Assembly: GCF_003173355.1 (NCBI RefSeq)
Contig: NZ_QGMY01000007.1
Coordinates: forward strand, 310,001-374,000
Length of the DNA stretch: 64,000 bases
Reading direction: 5' to 3'
Source of the DNA: Methanospirillum lacunae
GTDB taxonomy: Archaea > Halobacteriota > Methanomicrobia > Methanomicrobiales > Methanospirillaceae
The notes under the pieces were generated by a model. It saw only the letters and a list, made by a program, of their open reading frames with translations. It was not told the origin of the DNA and did no database searches. The translations under genes and the position numbers were made by a program. Below are positions 54,973-63,695 of the stretch, piece by piece (the stretch's first letter is position 1; every line of letters starts with the position of its first letter).

Positions 54973-55992
54973 ATGATCAAGGTTGCAATCAACGGGTACG
55001 GAACCATAGGTAAGCGAGTTGCTGATGCAGCGGCAGCGCAGAAGGATATGGAGATCATCGGAGTCTCCAAGACAAGACCAACTGCTGAAGCCCTTGTCGC
55101 AGTCAAAAAAGGATATCCGGTTTATATTGCTGACATCAGTAAGAAAGCCGCCTTTGAGAAGGCAGGCATCCCGGTTGCCGGATCGATTGAGGAGATGGTC
55201 CAGAAGGCTGATGTGATCGTTGATGGGACTCCCGGAGGGGTCGGAGAGTCGAACAAGGCTCTTTACGAAAAATACGGGAAAAAGGCAATCTGGCAGGGAG
55301 GAGAAGACCACGATCTTGCAGGATTCTCCTTCAATGCCCATGCAAACTACAAGGATGCCATCGGAAGGCAGTTTGTCAGGGTCGTTTCATGCAACACCAC
55401 CGGCCTTTGCCGGGTAATCAAGGCACTGGACGACAAGATCGGAGTTGCCAAGGTCAAGGCTGTGATGGTCCGCAGGGGGGCAGATCCTCATGTTGTCAAG
55501 AAAGGACCAATTGATGCAGTAGTACTTGATCCACCGACAATTCCAAGTCACCATGGCCCAGATGTCAACACAGTCCTGCCTCACATTGACATCGTAACGA
55601 TGGCCATGATTGTACCTACTACCCAGATGCATATGCATGCAATCCAGATGGAGCTGAAGAGAGAGAGCTCCAGAGACGAAGTACTGGGTGTCATGAAGGC
55701 ACATTCACGGATAGGACTTGTTCAGGCAACCACCGGGATCAAGAGTACGGCAGAACTCAAAGAGTATGTTATGGATCTCGGAAGGCCACGTTCAGATCTC
55801 TGGGAGAACGGTGTCTTCGAGGCTTCAGTTGCAGTTATTGGCAAAGATCTCTATTTCTTCCAGGCGATCCACCAGGAAGCCGATGTAGTCATTGAGAACG
55901 TGGATGCAATCAGAGCCATGGCCGGAGATGTAAAAGACCCCGAGGTTTCAATAAAGATGACCAACGAATCCCTTGGATTTGTCGCTATCTGA
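54973..55992 (+). CDS. gap: type II glyceraldehyde-3-phosphate dehydrogenase
   Basis: Archaeal NAD(P)-dependent GAPDH (339 aa) for gluconeogenesis/glycolysis. The Rossmann start is INGYGTIGKRVADAAAAQ. The catalytic cysteine lies in VSCNTTGLCR (about 137-146), and a conserved MMHMH-like region appears as TTQMHMHAIQM. The type II enzyme is typical of archaea. Confidence 0.96.
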   Translation: MIKVAINGYGTIGKRVADAAAAQKDMEIIGVSKTRPTAEALVAVKKGYPVYIADISKKAAFEKAGIPVAGSIEEMVQKADVIVDGTPGGVGESNKALYEKYGKKAIWQGGEDHDLAGFSFNAHANYKDAIGRQFVRVVSCNTTGLCRVIKALDDKIGVAKVKAVMVRRGADPHVVKKGPIDAVVLDPPTIPSHHGPDVNTVLPHIDIVTMAMIVPTTQMHMHAIQMELKRESSRDEVLGVMKAHSRIGLVQATTGIKSTAELKEYVMDLGRPRSDLWENGVFEASVAVIGKDLYFFQAIHQEADVVIENVDAIRAMAGDVKDPEVSIKMTNESLGFVAI

Positions 55993-56037
55993 CCGGCCCA
56001 CCCAATCATTAACTCTTTTCAGCGCCTACGTGTGTGA

Positions 56038-56982
56038 ATGGATCCCTACTCTCTCGCGGTGCGAAACACGGTCGAGGTCGTCACGGAGGAAGAACTACGT
56101 GGACTGCTTGCAAAGTCAGGCAGGAAGGTCTATGCCGGTTACGAACCGAGCGGTGAGATCCACCTCGGCCATCTCGTTACAATCAACAAATTGATTGATT
56201 TAAGGGATGCCGGCTTTGAGGTGATCGTCCTTCTCGCAGATCTGCATGCATTCCTGAACCGCAAGGGCACCATGGAAGAGGTTGCCAGACTCGCAGCGTA
56301 TAATAAAAAATGTTTTGAAGGGCTCGGACTCACAAATATCACCTATGTACTTGGATCAGATATCCAGCTGAGTCGTGAATACCAGCTCCTTGTCCATGAA
56401 CTTGCCCAGCAGATTACCCTGAACCGGGCAACCAGAAGTATGGACGAGGTCGGCAGACAGATGGACAACCCAACTGTCTCACAGATGGTATACCCGATCA
56501 TGCAGATGGCAGACATTGCCATCCTTGGGGTTGACGCAGCAGTAGGAGGGATCGACCAGCGGAAGATCCACATGCTCGCACGTGAGTTTCTTCCAGGCAA
56601 AGGCTATCCGTCACCAGTCTGTCTCCATGTCCCTATCCTGAACGGGCTTGACGGAAAGAAAATGTCTTCTTCGCAAGGGAATTACATCTCTGTCGCAGAT
56701 AGTGAAGATGCAATCAGAAAAAAGATGAAGAAGGCATTCTGCCCACCCGAGATCGAGGAGAACCCGGTTCTGCAGGTGCTAAAACATCATATCTTCCCAA
56801 GAACCGGATCTCTCACCATTCAGCGACCAGAAAAGTTCGGAGGAGACCGGATGTTAACCTCATACGAAGAGACAGAGCAGGCATACGCAGCTGGTGAGAT
56901 TCATCCGGCAGATCTCAAGAATGCAACAACCGAATCACTCATACAGATTCTGGCACCTGTGCGAAAATATCTGGAAGGGTAA
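56038..56982 (+). CDS. tyrS: tyrosine--tRNA ligase
   Basis: Archaeal/eukaryotic-type class I TyrRS (314 aa). The first signature (HIGH-like) is EIHLGHLVTINK (about 41-52), tyrosine-binding residues lie around MQMADIAILGVDAAVGGIDQ, and the KMSKS motif reads KKMSSSQGN (about 210-218). There is no editing or C-terminal extension. A strong GGAGGGG right after its stop region (56987-56993) belongs to the next gene, rio1. Confidence 0.97.
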   Translation: MDPYSLAVRNTVEVVTEEELRGLLAKSGRKVYAGYEPSGEIHLGHLVTINKLIDLRDAGFEVIVLLADLHAFLNRKGTMEEVARLAAYNKKCFEGLGLTNITYVLGSDIQLSREYQLLVHELAQQITLNRATRSMDEVGRQMDNPTVSQMVYPIMQMADIAILGVDAAVGGIDQRKIHMLAREFLPGKGYPSPVCLHVPILNGLDGKKMSSSQGNYISVADSEDAIRKKMKKAFCPPEIEENPVLQVLKHHIFPRTGSLTIQRPEKFGGDRMLTSYEETEQAYAAGEIHPADLKNATTESLIQILAPVRKYLEG

Positions 56983-57056
56983 AAAAGGAGGGGATAAGCA
57001 TCGAACGCGACCGGCATGATCTCCATAAGTATGACAAACGTGTCGATGCTTCCCGG

Positions 57057-57809
57057 ATGAGAATCAAAGATCTCGATCAACTCAAGGTGCGGGAAGATGT
57101 ATTTGACGAGATCACCCTCCTAGCCCTGTACAAGATGGTGAACAAAGGCTGGATATCCGCCATAGGTGGCTCTATTTCAACAGGAAAAGAGGCTAACGTC
57201 TTTCTTGCGGACAGAAAAGAGGAACAGGTTGCCATCAAGATCTACATGACCAGGACAGCCAACTTCCAGAAGATGCAAAACTACATCGCTGGAGACCGCC
57301 GGTTTATTAATATCGGTAAAACCCGGCGGGACATCGTTTTTGCCTGGACAAGAAAGGAGTTCTCAAACCTGAAGCGGGCTCTTGAAGCCGGGCTAGCGGT
57401 TCCAAAACCACTTGTCTTTGACAGGAACATCCTGGTTATGGAATTTCTTGGTGAGGATGAAATTCCATATCCCCAGCTCAGAGTTGCAAAAATTCCAGAC
57501 CCGGCGGTGGTGTATGCAAGTTTGATGGAGTCCCTTCGAATTCTCTGGCAGACAGCAAAACTGGTACATGGGGATCTCTCTGAGTACAATATTCTCTATG
57601 GTGGAGGGAAAGCGTGGCTGATAGATATGGGGCAGGCGGTCACACCTGATCACCCTCATTCAATCATCTTTCTCAGGAGGGATCTGGAGCAACTCAACCG
57701 GTTCTTCTCTCCCCTCTGTGAAACGATGGTACTTATTGAGGCGATGCGGCAGGTCACCGGTATACCACACTTGCCTGAAAATGCAGGAACTGAACTGAGC
57801 GAGGCGTAA
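57057..57809 (+). CDS. rio1: RIO1 family atypical serine kinase
   Basis: RIO1 kinase/ATPase (250 aa from the first ATG), which acts in small ribosomal subunit maturation. The P-loop analogue is SISTGKEANVFLAD, the ATP lysine is in VAIKIYMTRT, the catalytic loop is LVHGDLSEYNIL, and the metal-binding motif is AWLIDMGQAV. Upstream, 19 codons in frame back to ATC 57000 read like the usual RIO1 N-terminus (RDRHDLHKYDKRVDASR). They follow a GGAGGGG ribosome binding site (56987-56993) with no ATG/GTG/TTG, so translation may start at a non-standard codon. It is paired with the KH-domain gene 1 nt downstream. Confidence 0.92.
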   Translation: MRIKDLDQLKVREDVFDEITLLALYKMVNKGWISAIGGSISTGKEANVFLADRKEEQVAIKIYMTRTANFQKMQNYIAGDRRFINIGKTRRDIVFAWTRKEFSNLKRALEAGLAVPKPLVFDRNILVMEFLGEDEIPYPQLRVAKIPDPAVVYASLMESLRILWQTAKLVHGDLSEYNILYGGGKAWLIDMGQAVTPDHPHSIIFLRRDLEQLNRFFSPLCETMVLIEAMRQVTGIPHLPENAGTELSEA

Positions 57810-57810
57810 T

Positions 57811-58350
57811 ATGCAGCAGGAGACACGAATTACCAAGGAACGGATAGGTGTCCTCATCGGAAAGAAGGGGATAACCAAGCGGGAGATCGAGGAAAAGACC
57901 AAGACCGTCATTCTTGTAGACAGCGAGGAAGGCCTGGTCTCAATCGAGGGAGAAGAGGCTGACGGATTTCTCAGGGCTGTTGAGGTTGTGAAAGCTATTG
58001 CTAGAGGTTTCTCACCTGAACGTGCTTTCAGACTCTTTGAGGATGAGGATCTGTATCTTGAGCTGATGGAACTCTCGGACATAGCCGATACCCCGGCAAA
58101 ACTTGAAAGAATTAGGGGAAGGATCATCGGAAGGGATGGTAAATCAAGATCACAGATAGAGGACCTGACCAATACTGAGATCTCGGTGTACGGGAAGACT
58201 GTCGCTATTATCGGAATGATTGAACGGGTTAAGGTTGCACGTGAAGCGATTGAGATGCTCATCAACGGTGTCTCACATGAAAGCGTGTATGCATTCCTTG
58301 ATCGGAAAAAGCGTGAACTCAAGCAGGATATGCTGAATTATTATTACTGA
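57811..58350 (+). CDS. KH-domain RNA-binding protein (Pno1/Dim2-like)
   Basis: 179 residues with two KH domains: the first with VLIGKKGITKREIEEKT (about 12-28), the second with RGRIIGRDGKSRSQIEDLT (about 104-122). It is related to eukaryotic Pno1/Dim2, which assists 18S rRNA 3' end maturation, and the archaeal protein is generally found next to rio1, as here. The start follows the rio1 stop by 1 nt. Both probably work in 30S subunit assembly. Confidence 0.92.
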   Translation: MQQETRITKERIGVLIGKKGITKREIEEKTKTVILVDSEEGLVSIEGEEADGFLRAVEVVKAIARGFSPERAFRLFEDEDLYLELMELSDIADTPAKLERIRGRIIGRDGKSRSQIEDLTNTEISVYGKTVAIIGMIERVKVAREAIEMLINGVSHESVYAFLDRKKRELKQDMLNYYY

Positions 58351-58466
58351 TCCTGATGCCAAATATCCCACAAAAAAATATTCAGACCTGCAGAGACGGG
58401 AGTTCATGGTATCCTTTCTTTTCCTTTTTTTCTCTGTTTATCGCCCTGGATACGATCAGGTGAATC

Positions 58467-60905
58467 ATGGAGATCACAGCCCTCCCCCTTCCAAACACCC
58501 TTATTGAGAGTTGTTTAAGTAAGGGGATCAGGGAGCTCTATCCTCCACAGGCAGCCTGTGTTGATGCCGGATTATTAGAGGGGAAAAACCTCCTGATCTC
58601 TATACCAACTGCCAGCGGAAAGACTCTGCTTGCTGAGATGGCAATGGCATCTCAGATTGCCAGGGGCGGAAAGTGTCTATATATTGTGCCACTCCGGGCA
58701 CTTGCCTCAGAAAAGTTCGAAGAGTTTAAAGCTCATGGATCAAAGGTAGGGGTTGCTACCGGGGACTTTGACAGGACAGATAACCAGCTCGGCTCCAACG
58801 ATATCATCGTGGCAACGAGTGAGAAGGTGGACTCACTCCTGCGTAACCGAACCAGGTGGCTCAGTGAAGTTACACTCATGGTCCTTGACGAAGTTCACCT
58901 GATAGGCTCTGAGCACCGGGGAGCGACCCTCGAGATGGTGATCACCAAGATGCGGTACGCAAATCCGCAGATGCAGATCATCGGTCTCTCTGCAACAATT
59001 GGAAACCCGAAAGCGCTGGCATCCTGGCTTGAGGCAACCCTGATATCAAGTACCTGGAGACCGGTTGATCTCAGACAGGGGGTGTACTTTGATGGAACAA
59101 TCACGTTTGGTGGTAAAACAGAGCCGCGTTCAGTAAGGGCTGTTACTAAACATGATGATCTGAATCTCTGCCTTGATACTATCGAAGAGGGGGGTCAGTG
59201 CCTGGTCTTTGTGTCTTCACGAAGAAATGCTGAAGCCTTTGCCAAACGGGCAGCTTCTGCGATAAAAGCAGGAACTCCAGATTCAAAGGAACTTGCCATC
59301 CGTATAAGGCAGCTGCGGGATGCTGATCAGCCCAATCTTCTGGCAGAGTGTGTAGAGCGAGGGGCTGCATTTCACCATGCCGGGCTCAAACGGGAAGAGA
59401 GGCTCATTATCGAGGAGGGATTCAGGAAAGGATATCTGGAGATCATATCAGCAACACCAACCCTTGCTGCCGGACTTAATCTGCCTGCCCGCAGGGTGAT
59501 CATCAGGGATTACATGCGGTTCACCTCAGGAATGGGCATGGTACCAATCCCTGTGATGGAGTACCACCAGATGGCAGGACGAGCCGGACGGCCACACCTT
59601 GATCCATATGGGGAAGCCGTTCTGATCGCAAAGGATCGGCAAACGGTGGAGAAACTTATCGAGTTTTTTATCGATGCCGGAGCTGAGGAGATCGATTCCC
59701 AGTGTGCTGACGAAAATGCACTCTGTGCACACATACTCTCCCTGATCGCAACCGGATTTGCAAGGGATACTGCAGCACTTACCGATTTCATGGAGCGGAC
59801 CTTCTATGCCTTTCAGCACCCTCATTCACGATCCATGGGAAGGATTGTTGGAGAGTCAACACGATTCCTGGTCTCTGCAGCGATGATAACAGATGAGGAG
59901 GGCCAGCTCTCTGCAACGAAACTTGGTCACCTTGTATCAGTACTGTACCTCGATCCTCACAGCGCCAGAAATATTCTTGATGTCCTGCAAAAATCTGACC
60001 AGGTTACAGATATTGGAATTCTCCACCTGATCTGCACAAGTCCCGATATGCCCCGGTTGTATCTGAAATCAGCAGATACTGCCTCACTCAAGTCATTTCT
60101 CTATAAAAACGGTGATGACCTCATGGTCCCACTCCCATATGATTCAGAGGAGGAAGAAATCTGGCTTGCTGCCCTGAAGACAGCGCTAGTACTGACAGAC
60201 TGGGCAGAGGAAGTTTCAGAAGATAAGATGGAGGAACGGTACAGTATCGGTGCCGGTGATATCTACAACGTGGTTGATTCAGCGAAGTGGCTACTCTATG
60301 CAGCAGACAGGCTGGTAGGGATGGAAATTCCTGCTTTCAAAAAAGAGATCAGCCAGATAGGTATAAGAGTACAGTATGGAGTGAAAGAAGAATTGCTCCC
60401 TCTGGTACAGCTGCGCAATATCGGAAGGGTGAGAGCCCGCAGACTCTATAATGCCGGGTACACGAACAGGGACAGACTCAGGGAGGCAGGGCTTCCGGTA
60501 CTAACCCGGATACTTGGTCAGCATCTGGCAAGACAGATTCTCACAGCTGTAGGCGCTAAGGTACCTGATTTACAAATAAGTGGGAAAAAAGAACCCTCTT
60601 TATACAGAACTGGGAGTGGTGAAGTTGAGGATTTGACTGACATCCCAAAAATAGGACCCAAACTTGTAGTAAAACTGAGAGAAAATGGGATAAACTCAGT
60701 ATCTGATATCCTGAAAACAGATTATGAGTCACTTGCTGGAATCATCGGCTCAAAGCGGGCAGAGACAGTACTTCAGTATCTGTCAAATCAACATCAGATC
60801 ATTTTAGGAGAAGATACTTCAGACGATACCGTAAAAATGGAAAAAGAAAAAGAACAGTTCGGAGTAAAAAGGGCAGGACAGCAGTCATTTAGTGACTTTT
60901 TATGA
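58467..60905 (+). CDS. hel308: Hel308 DNA helicase
   Basis: Ski2-like 3'-5' DNA helicase (812 aa, longer than many archaeal homologues of about 700). Walker A is PTASGKTLLAEMA (about 46), DEVH about 140, SATIGNPKALASWL motif III, and QMAGRAGRP motif VI. A winged helix, ratchet and C-terminal domains follow. An additional helix-hairpin-helix pair (TDIPKIGPKLVVKLRENGI) extends the C-terminus. The last residues QQSFSDFL fit a PCNA-binding PIP box. It acts on stalled replication forks. ATG 58467 has GGTGA 3 nt upstream. Cgi121 follows. Confidence 0.94.
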   Translation: MEITALPLPNTLIESCLSKGIRELYPPQAACVDAGLLEGKNLLISIPTASGKTLLAEMAMASQIARGGKCLYIVPLRALASEKFEEFKAHGSKVGVATGDFDRTDNQLGSNDIIVATSEKVDSLLRNRTRWLSEVTLMVLDEVHLIGSEHRGATLEMVITKMRYANPQMQIIGLSATIGNPKALASWLEATLISSTWRPVDLRQGVYFDGTITFGGKTEPRSVRAVTKHDDLNLCLDTIEEGGQCLVFVSSRRNAEAFAKRAASAIKAGTPDSKELAIRIRQLRDADQPNLLAECVERGAAFHHAGLKREERLIIEEGFRKGYLEIISATPTLAAGLNLPARRVIIRDYMRFTSGMGMVPIPVMEYHQMAGRAGRPHLDPYGEAVLIAKDRQTVEKLIEFFIDAGAEEIDSQCADENALCAHILSLIATGFARDTAALTDFMERTFYAFQHPHSRSMGRIVGESTRFLVSAAMITDEEGQLSATKLGHLVSVLYLDPHSARNILDVLQKSDQVTDIGILHLICTSPDMPRLYLKSADTASLKSFLYKNGDDLMVPLPYDSEEEEIWLAALKTALVLTDWAEEVSEDKMEERYSIGAGDIYNVVDSAKWLLYAADRLVGMEIPAFKKEISQIGIRVQYGVKEELLPLVQLRNIGRVRARRLYNAGYTNRDRLREAGLPVLTRILGQHLARQILTAVGAKVPDLQISGKKEPSLYRTGSGEVEDLTDIPKIGPKLVVKLRENGINSVSDILKTDYESLAGIIGSKRAETVLQYLSNQHQIILGEDTSDDTVKMEKEKEQFGVKRAGQQSFSDFL

Positions 60906-60927
60906 GAAGGGGTAGGTGAGGAGAAGG

Positions 60928-61452
60928 ATGAAAAATGATGCTATTCAATCTGAAGTTCACCAGGTACGGTTTCACGTAACAGAGAATAAGGATTTTTTAC
61001 AGAAACTCCGTGCTCTGGGTAAAAAATCAAAATGCTCCTTAATCTGCGTAGATCGTAATTCTGTTGCAGGGAGGCGGCATGTTGAGGCGGCATTACATTT
61101 TGCTTTCCGGTCATTCAAATCAGATTCACCAATATCCCGGAGTCTTGAGGTTGAATCCCTTCTCTATGCAGCCGGGACAAGGCAGACAGGATTAATAGGA
61201 CCATTCGGAGTAAAACCTGGTGAAAACGAATGCTACCTGTGTTTAATTCCTCCCTCTGATGAAGCTGAAAAAGAACTTCATGAATTCATGGATTTTGTAG
61301 ATCATGAAAACTGGGAGGAAATTTCGAGTGAAAAATTACAATGCTTACAGAAGTTATTTGGAATTAGCGAGAATGAACTCCAAATAACAGGGATTGAAAG
61401 AATTACTGATCTTGTTCTGGAACGAGTAGCCCTTCTCAATATAAACCGTTGA
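60928..61452 (+). CDS. cgi121: KEOPS complex subunit Cgi121
   Basis: Cgi121/TPRKB-like KEOPS subunit (174 aa from ATG 60928; GTG 60916 would add four residues, but GGTGAGGAGAAGG suits the ATG). It binds Bud32 and recruits tRNA in the t6A pathway. AALHFAFRSF, SLEVESLLYAAGTRQTGLIG and FGVKPGEN are conserved blocks. It lies 22 nt after hel308, an association found in other archaea. Confidence 0.88.
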   Translation: MKNDAIQSEVHQVRFHVTENKDFLQKLRALGKKSKCSLICVDRNSVAGRRHVEAALHFAFRSFKSDSPISRSLEVESLLYAAGTRQTGLIGPFGVKPGENECYLCLIPPSDEAEKELHEFMDFVDHENWEEISSEKLQCLQKLFGISENELQITGIERITDLVLERVALLNINR

Positions 61453-61480
61453 TCTCTGCTATTTTCGAAAAGAAAAAAAT

Positions 61481-61978
61481 TTATTTGTTAGCATGTGTCA
61501 ACAGATGTTTAATTTCAGGAATAATAATCTCCTTTGTTGCAAGGGTGGCTGCATTCGGTGATCCTGGAATACAAAATATTAGGTTTGTACCAATAGTTCC
61601 CGCAATTGCCCGAGAAAGAACCATTCGGGTTCCAACTTCTTGAAAACTTTTTGTTCTGAATAATTCCCCAAATCCATCCAAGTGCTTCTCTAAAAGTGGT
61701 TCAACTGCTTCAATCGTACAATCATCTCTTGTTATTCCTGTTCCTCCTGTGAGGATTACACAATTACATATTTCAAGAGCTTTTATTACTCCTGATCTAA
61801 TAGCCTGAATTTTGTCAGGTATTACTGAAGTGTATAAAATTTGAATATTAGCCTCATTAAGAAGTTGTTTTATTGCTAATCCACTTTTATCTTCTTTTTC
61901 TGTTCTTGAAGTTGAAATAACAAGTATTCCAACATGAACAGTGATTTCCTGAATATGTGAAGGATCCATATCTATCAT
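61481..61978 (-). CDS. moaB: MoaB/MogA-type molybdopterin biosynthesis protein
   Basis: 165 residues. The MoaB fold shows VHVGILVISTSRTEKEDKSG, the substrate-binding VILTGGTGITRDDCTIEAV loop and PGSPNAATLATKEIIIPEI. It adenylylates molybdopterin before metal insertion, needed for formylmethanofuran or formate dehydrogenases in methanogens. AT-rich codon use is stronger than its neighbours, perhaps because it adjoins the origin. Its start faces the origin region at 62 kb. Confidence 0.9.
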   Translation of the reverse strand: MIDMDPSHIQEITVHVGILVISTSRTEKEDKSGLAIKQLLNEANIQILYTSVIPDKIQAIRSGVIKALEICNCVILTGGTGITRDDCTIEAVEPLLEKHLDGFGELFRTKSFQEVGTRMVLSRAIAGTIGTNLIFCIPGSPNAATLATKEIIIPEIKHLLTHANK

Positions 61979-62034
61979 AGGAAGAATGGAAAGAGATAGG
62001 TATTGGTTGAATGTTTACCTTTTGTTGTAAACAA

Positions 62035-62060
62035 CCCCCACCCCTTTGTTTCCACTGGAG
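62035..62060 (-). repeat. origin recognition box, left copy
   Basis: Minus-strand 26-mer with the CCAGTGGAAACAAAG core followed by GGGGTGGGGG; the G-rich end points left, away from the AT-rich core. It differs from the right copy at two positions. Confidence 0.85.
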
Positions 62061-62252
62061 AAGAATATTTCAGCAGACACTAGTGGAGGTATACTTCAAT
62101 ATATTTTCAGTATGTACCATATTAAAATTTAAGCTTAAATAAGTTGTGTAATGTACAACAAAGAATTACTAAATTTCTGAAATGTATGATTTAATAAAAA
62201 AAGGATTTAAAAGATAAAACATTGTTATTTGGAGAGTTCTTCAAAAAAAAGG

Positions 62253-62278
62253 TTCCAGTGGAAATAAAGGGGTGGGGG
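62253..62278 (+). repeat. origin recognition box, right copy
   Basis: Plus-strand 26-mer with CCAGTGGAAATAAAG followed by GGGGTGGGGG, pointing right towards orc1/cdc6. It is the inverted partner of the left box, with 192 nt between the two. Confidence 0.85.
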
Positions 62279-62415
62279 TAATCTCATCAAATGATGATGA
62301 ATGAGATTCAAGTTTATAATAAAAATATCTCTTTTTTATTGCAGTTATTGAAGTCATCCAAATTTCCTATAGTATTAATGGAACATCCATCTAACCTAGA
62401 TAGGATAGATAATCA

Positions 62416-63690
62416 ATGACGGAAGAAACATCCGGTTCATCCGGGCTTTTTGATAAATACCTGGCTGAAAACCGCATTTTTAAGGATCGGGAAGTTCTCC
62501 GGCATTCATACCGACCCCACATTCTTCCTCATCGTAAACCGCAGATTGATCAGATTGCATCTATACTAGCTCCATCTCTTCAGATGGAAACTCCCTCAAA
62601 CATTCTGATCTATGGTAAAACTGGGACCGGAAAAACAGCTTCCGTTCGTTATGTAGGGACTGAACTTGAGCAGGTTAGTGCCAGAAGAGGAACCATCTGC
62701 CGTGTTGTTCATCTCAACTGTGAGGTTATTGATACTCAGTATCGTGTCCTTGCCCAGATAGCTAAACTCATTCTAGGTGAGGATGATTTCCCAAGTGATC
62801 GGCTCAGGACCCATATTCCAATGACCGGGTGGCCAACTGACCAGGTTTATGCTGAATTAAAAAATCAACTTGAAACTGTTGCAGGCGTTTTTATCATTAT
62901 TCTTGATGAGATAGACAAGCTCGTTAAGAAAAGTGGTGATGACACTCTTTATAATCTAACCAGGATTAACACAGACCTTGCGAGATCCAAAGTATCCATT
63001 ATTGGTATTTCAAATGATCTTGGATTTAAGACATTTCTTGATCCCAGAGTTCTCTCCTCTTTATCAGAAGAGGAACTAGTTTTCCCACCGTATAATGCAA
63101 CCCAACTCTGTGATATTCTTCAACAACGTGCTGCCATTGGATTCATTGAAAATGCTCTCGATGAAGAAGTTATTCCACTCTGCTCAGCCCTTGCTGCCCA
63201 GGAACACGGTGATGCCCGTCGTGCTCTTGACCTTCTGAGAATATCAGGAGAACTCGCTGATCGGGAAGGTGCACATACAGTTCACGTTGAACACGTGAAA
63301 AAAGCTCAGGCAAAGATAGAGACAGATAGTATGGTTGAATGTATCAGAACCTTGCCTACCCAGAGCAAAGTGGTCCTGTACTGCATGCTTCTGCTCCATC
63401 GCGCCGGACAAAAAATATTCATATCTGGTGAAATTACCAGGATTTACCGGGAAATTACGCCCTTACTAGATATTGATGTCCTGACTATCCGCAGGATATC
63501 AGACCTTATATCAGAACTCAATATGCTTGGAGTCATCAGTACCAGGTTGGTAAACCGGGGAAGGCATGGAAGAACCAAAGAGATGTGGTTCGATACCAAC
63601 ACAGACAAGATCTGGGAGGTTATCATGGAAGAGCAGGACGATCGTCTTGCACAGATTGATGCAGAACTTCTTGTAACCATGCTACGGTGA
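62416..63690 (+). CDS. cdc6: Orc1/Cdc6 replication initiator
   Basis: 424 residues. AAA+ domain with Walker A YGKTGTGKTASVRYV (about 66-80), Walker B IILDEIDKL (about 158-166), and sensor 1 IGISNDLGF. Sensor 2 is in HGDARRALDLLRISGELA. The C-terminal winged helix (about 320-424) includes GEITRIYREI and RGRHGRTKEMWF, the usual DNA-contacting wing. It binds the ORB elements just upstream and loads MCM. A TATA-like stretch lies at about 62312-62320. Confidence 0.96.
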   Translation: MTEETSGSSGLFDKYLAENRIFKDREVLRHSYRPHILPHRKPQIDQIASILAPSLQMETPSNILIYGKTGTGKTASVRYVGTELEQVSARRGTICRVVHLNCEVIDTQYRVLAQIAKLILGEDDFPSDRLRTHIPMTGWPTDQVYAELKNQLETVAGVFIIILDEIDKLVKKSGDDTLYNLTRINTDLARSKVSIIGISNDLGFKTFLDPRVLSSLSEEELVFPPYNATQLCDILQQRAAIGFIENALDEEVIPLCSALAAQEHGDARRALDLLRISGELADREGAHTVHVEHVKKAQAKIETDSMVECIRTLPTQSKVVLYCMLLLHRAGQKIFISGEITRIYREITPLLDIDVLTIRRISDLISELNMLGVISTRLVNRGRHGRTKEMWFDTNTDKIWEVIMEEQDDRLAQIDAELLVTMLR

Positions 63691-63695
63691 TTTTA

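Larger units (their letters stand above)
62024..62307. other. oriC: replication origin with paired origin recognition boxes
   Basis: Two long origin recognition boxes face each other, at 62035-62060 (minus orientation) and 62253-62278 (plus orientation). They agree at 24 of 26 positions, including CCAGTGGAAA and AAAGGGGTGGGGG, which matches the ORB type bound by archaeal Orc1/Cdc6. Between them lies about 190 nt that is very AT-rich at 62100-62235, a likely unwinding element. GTTGT/ACAAC inverted half-sites occur at 62024-62035 (spacing 2) and 62143-62159 (spacing 7). A further inverted repeat ATCTCAT...ATGAGAT occupies 62281-62307. The orc1/cdc6 gene starts 110 nt to the right. The 61979-62415 gap has no gene. 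Confidence 0.88.
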
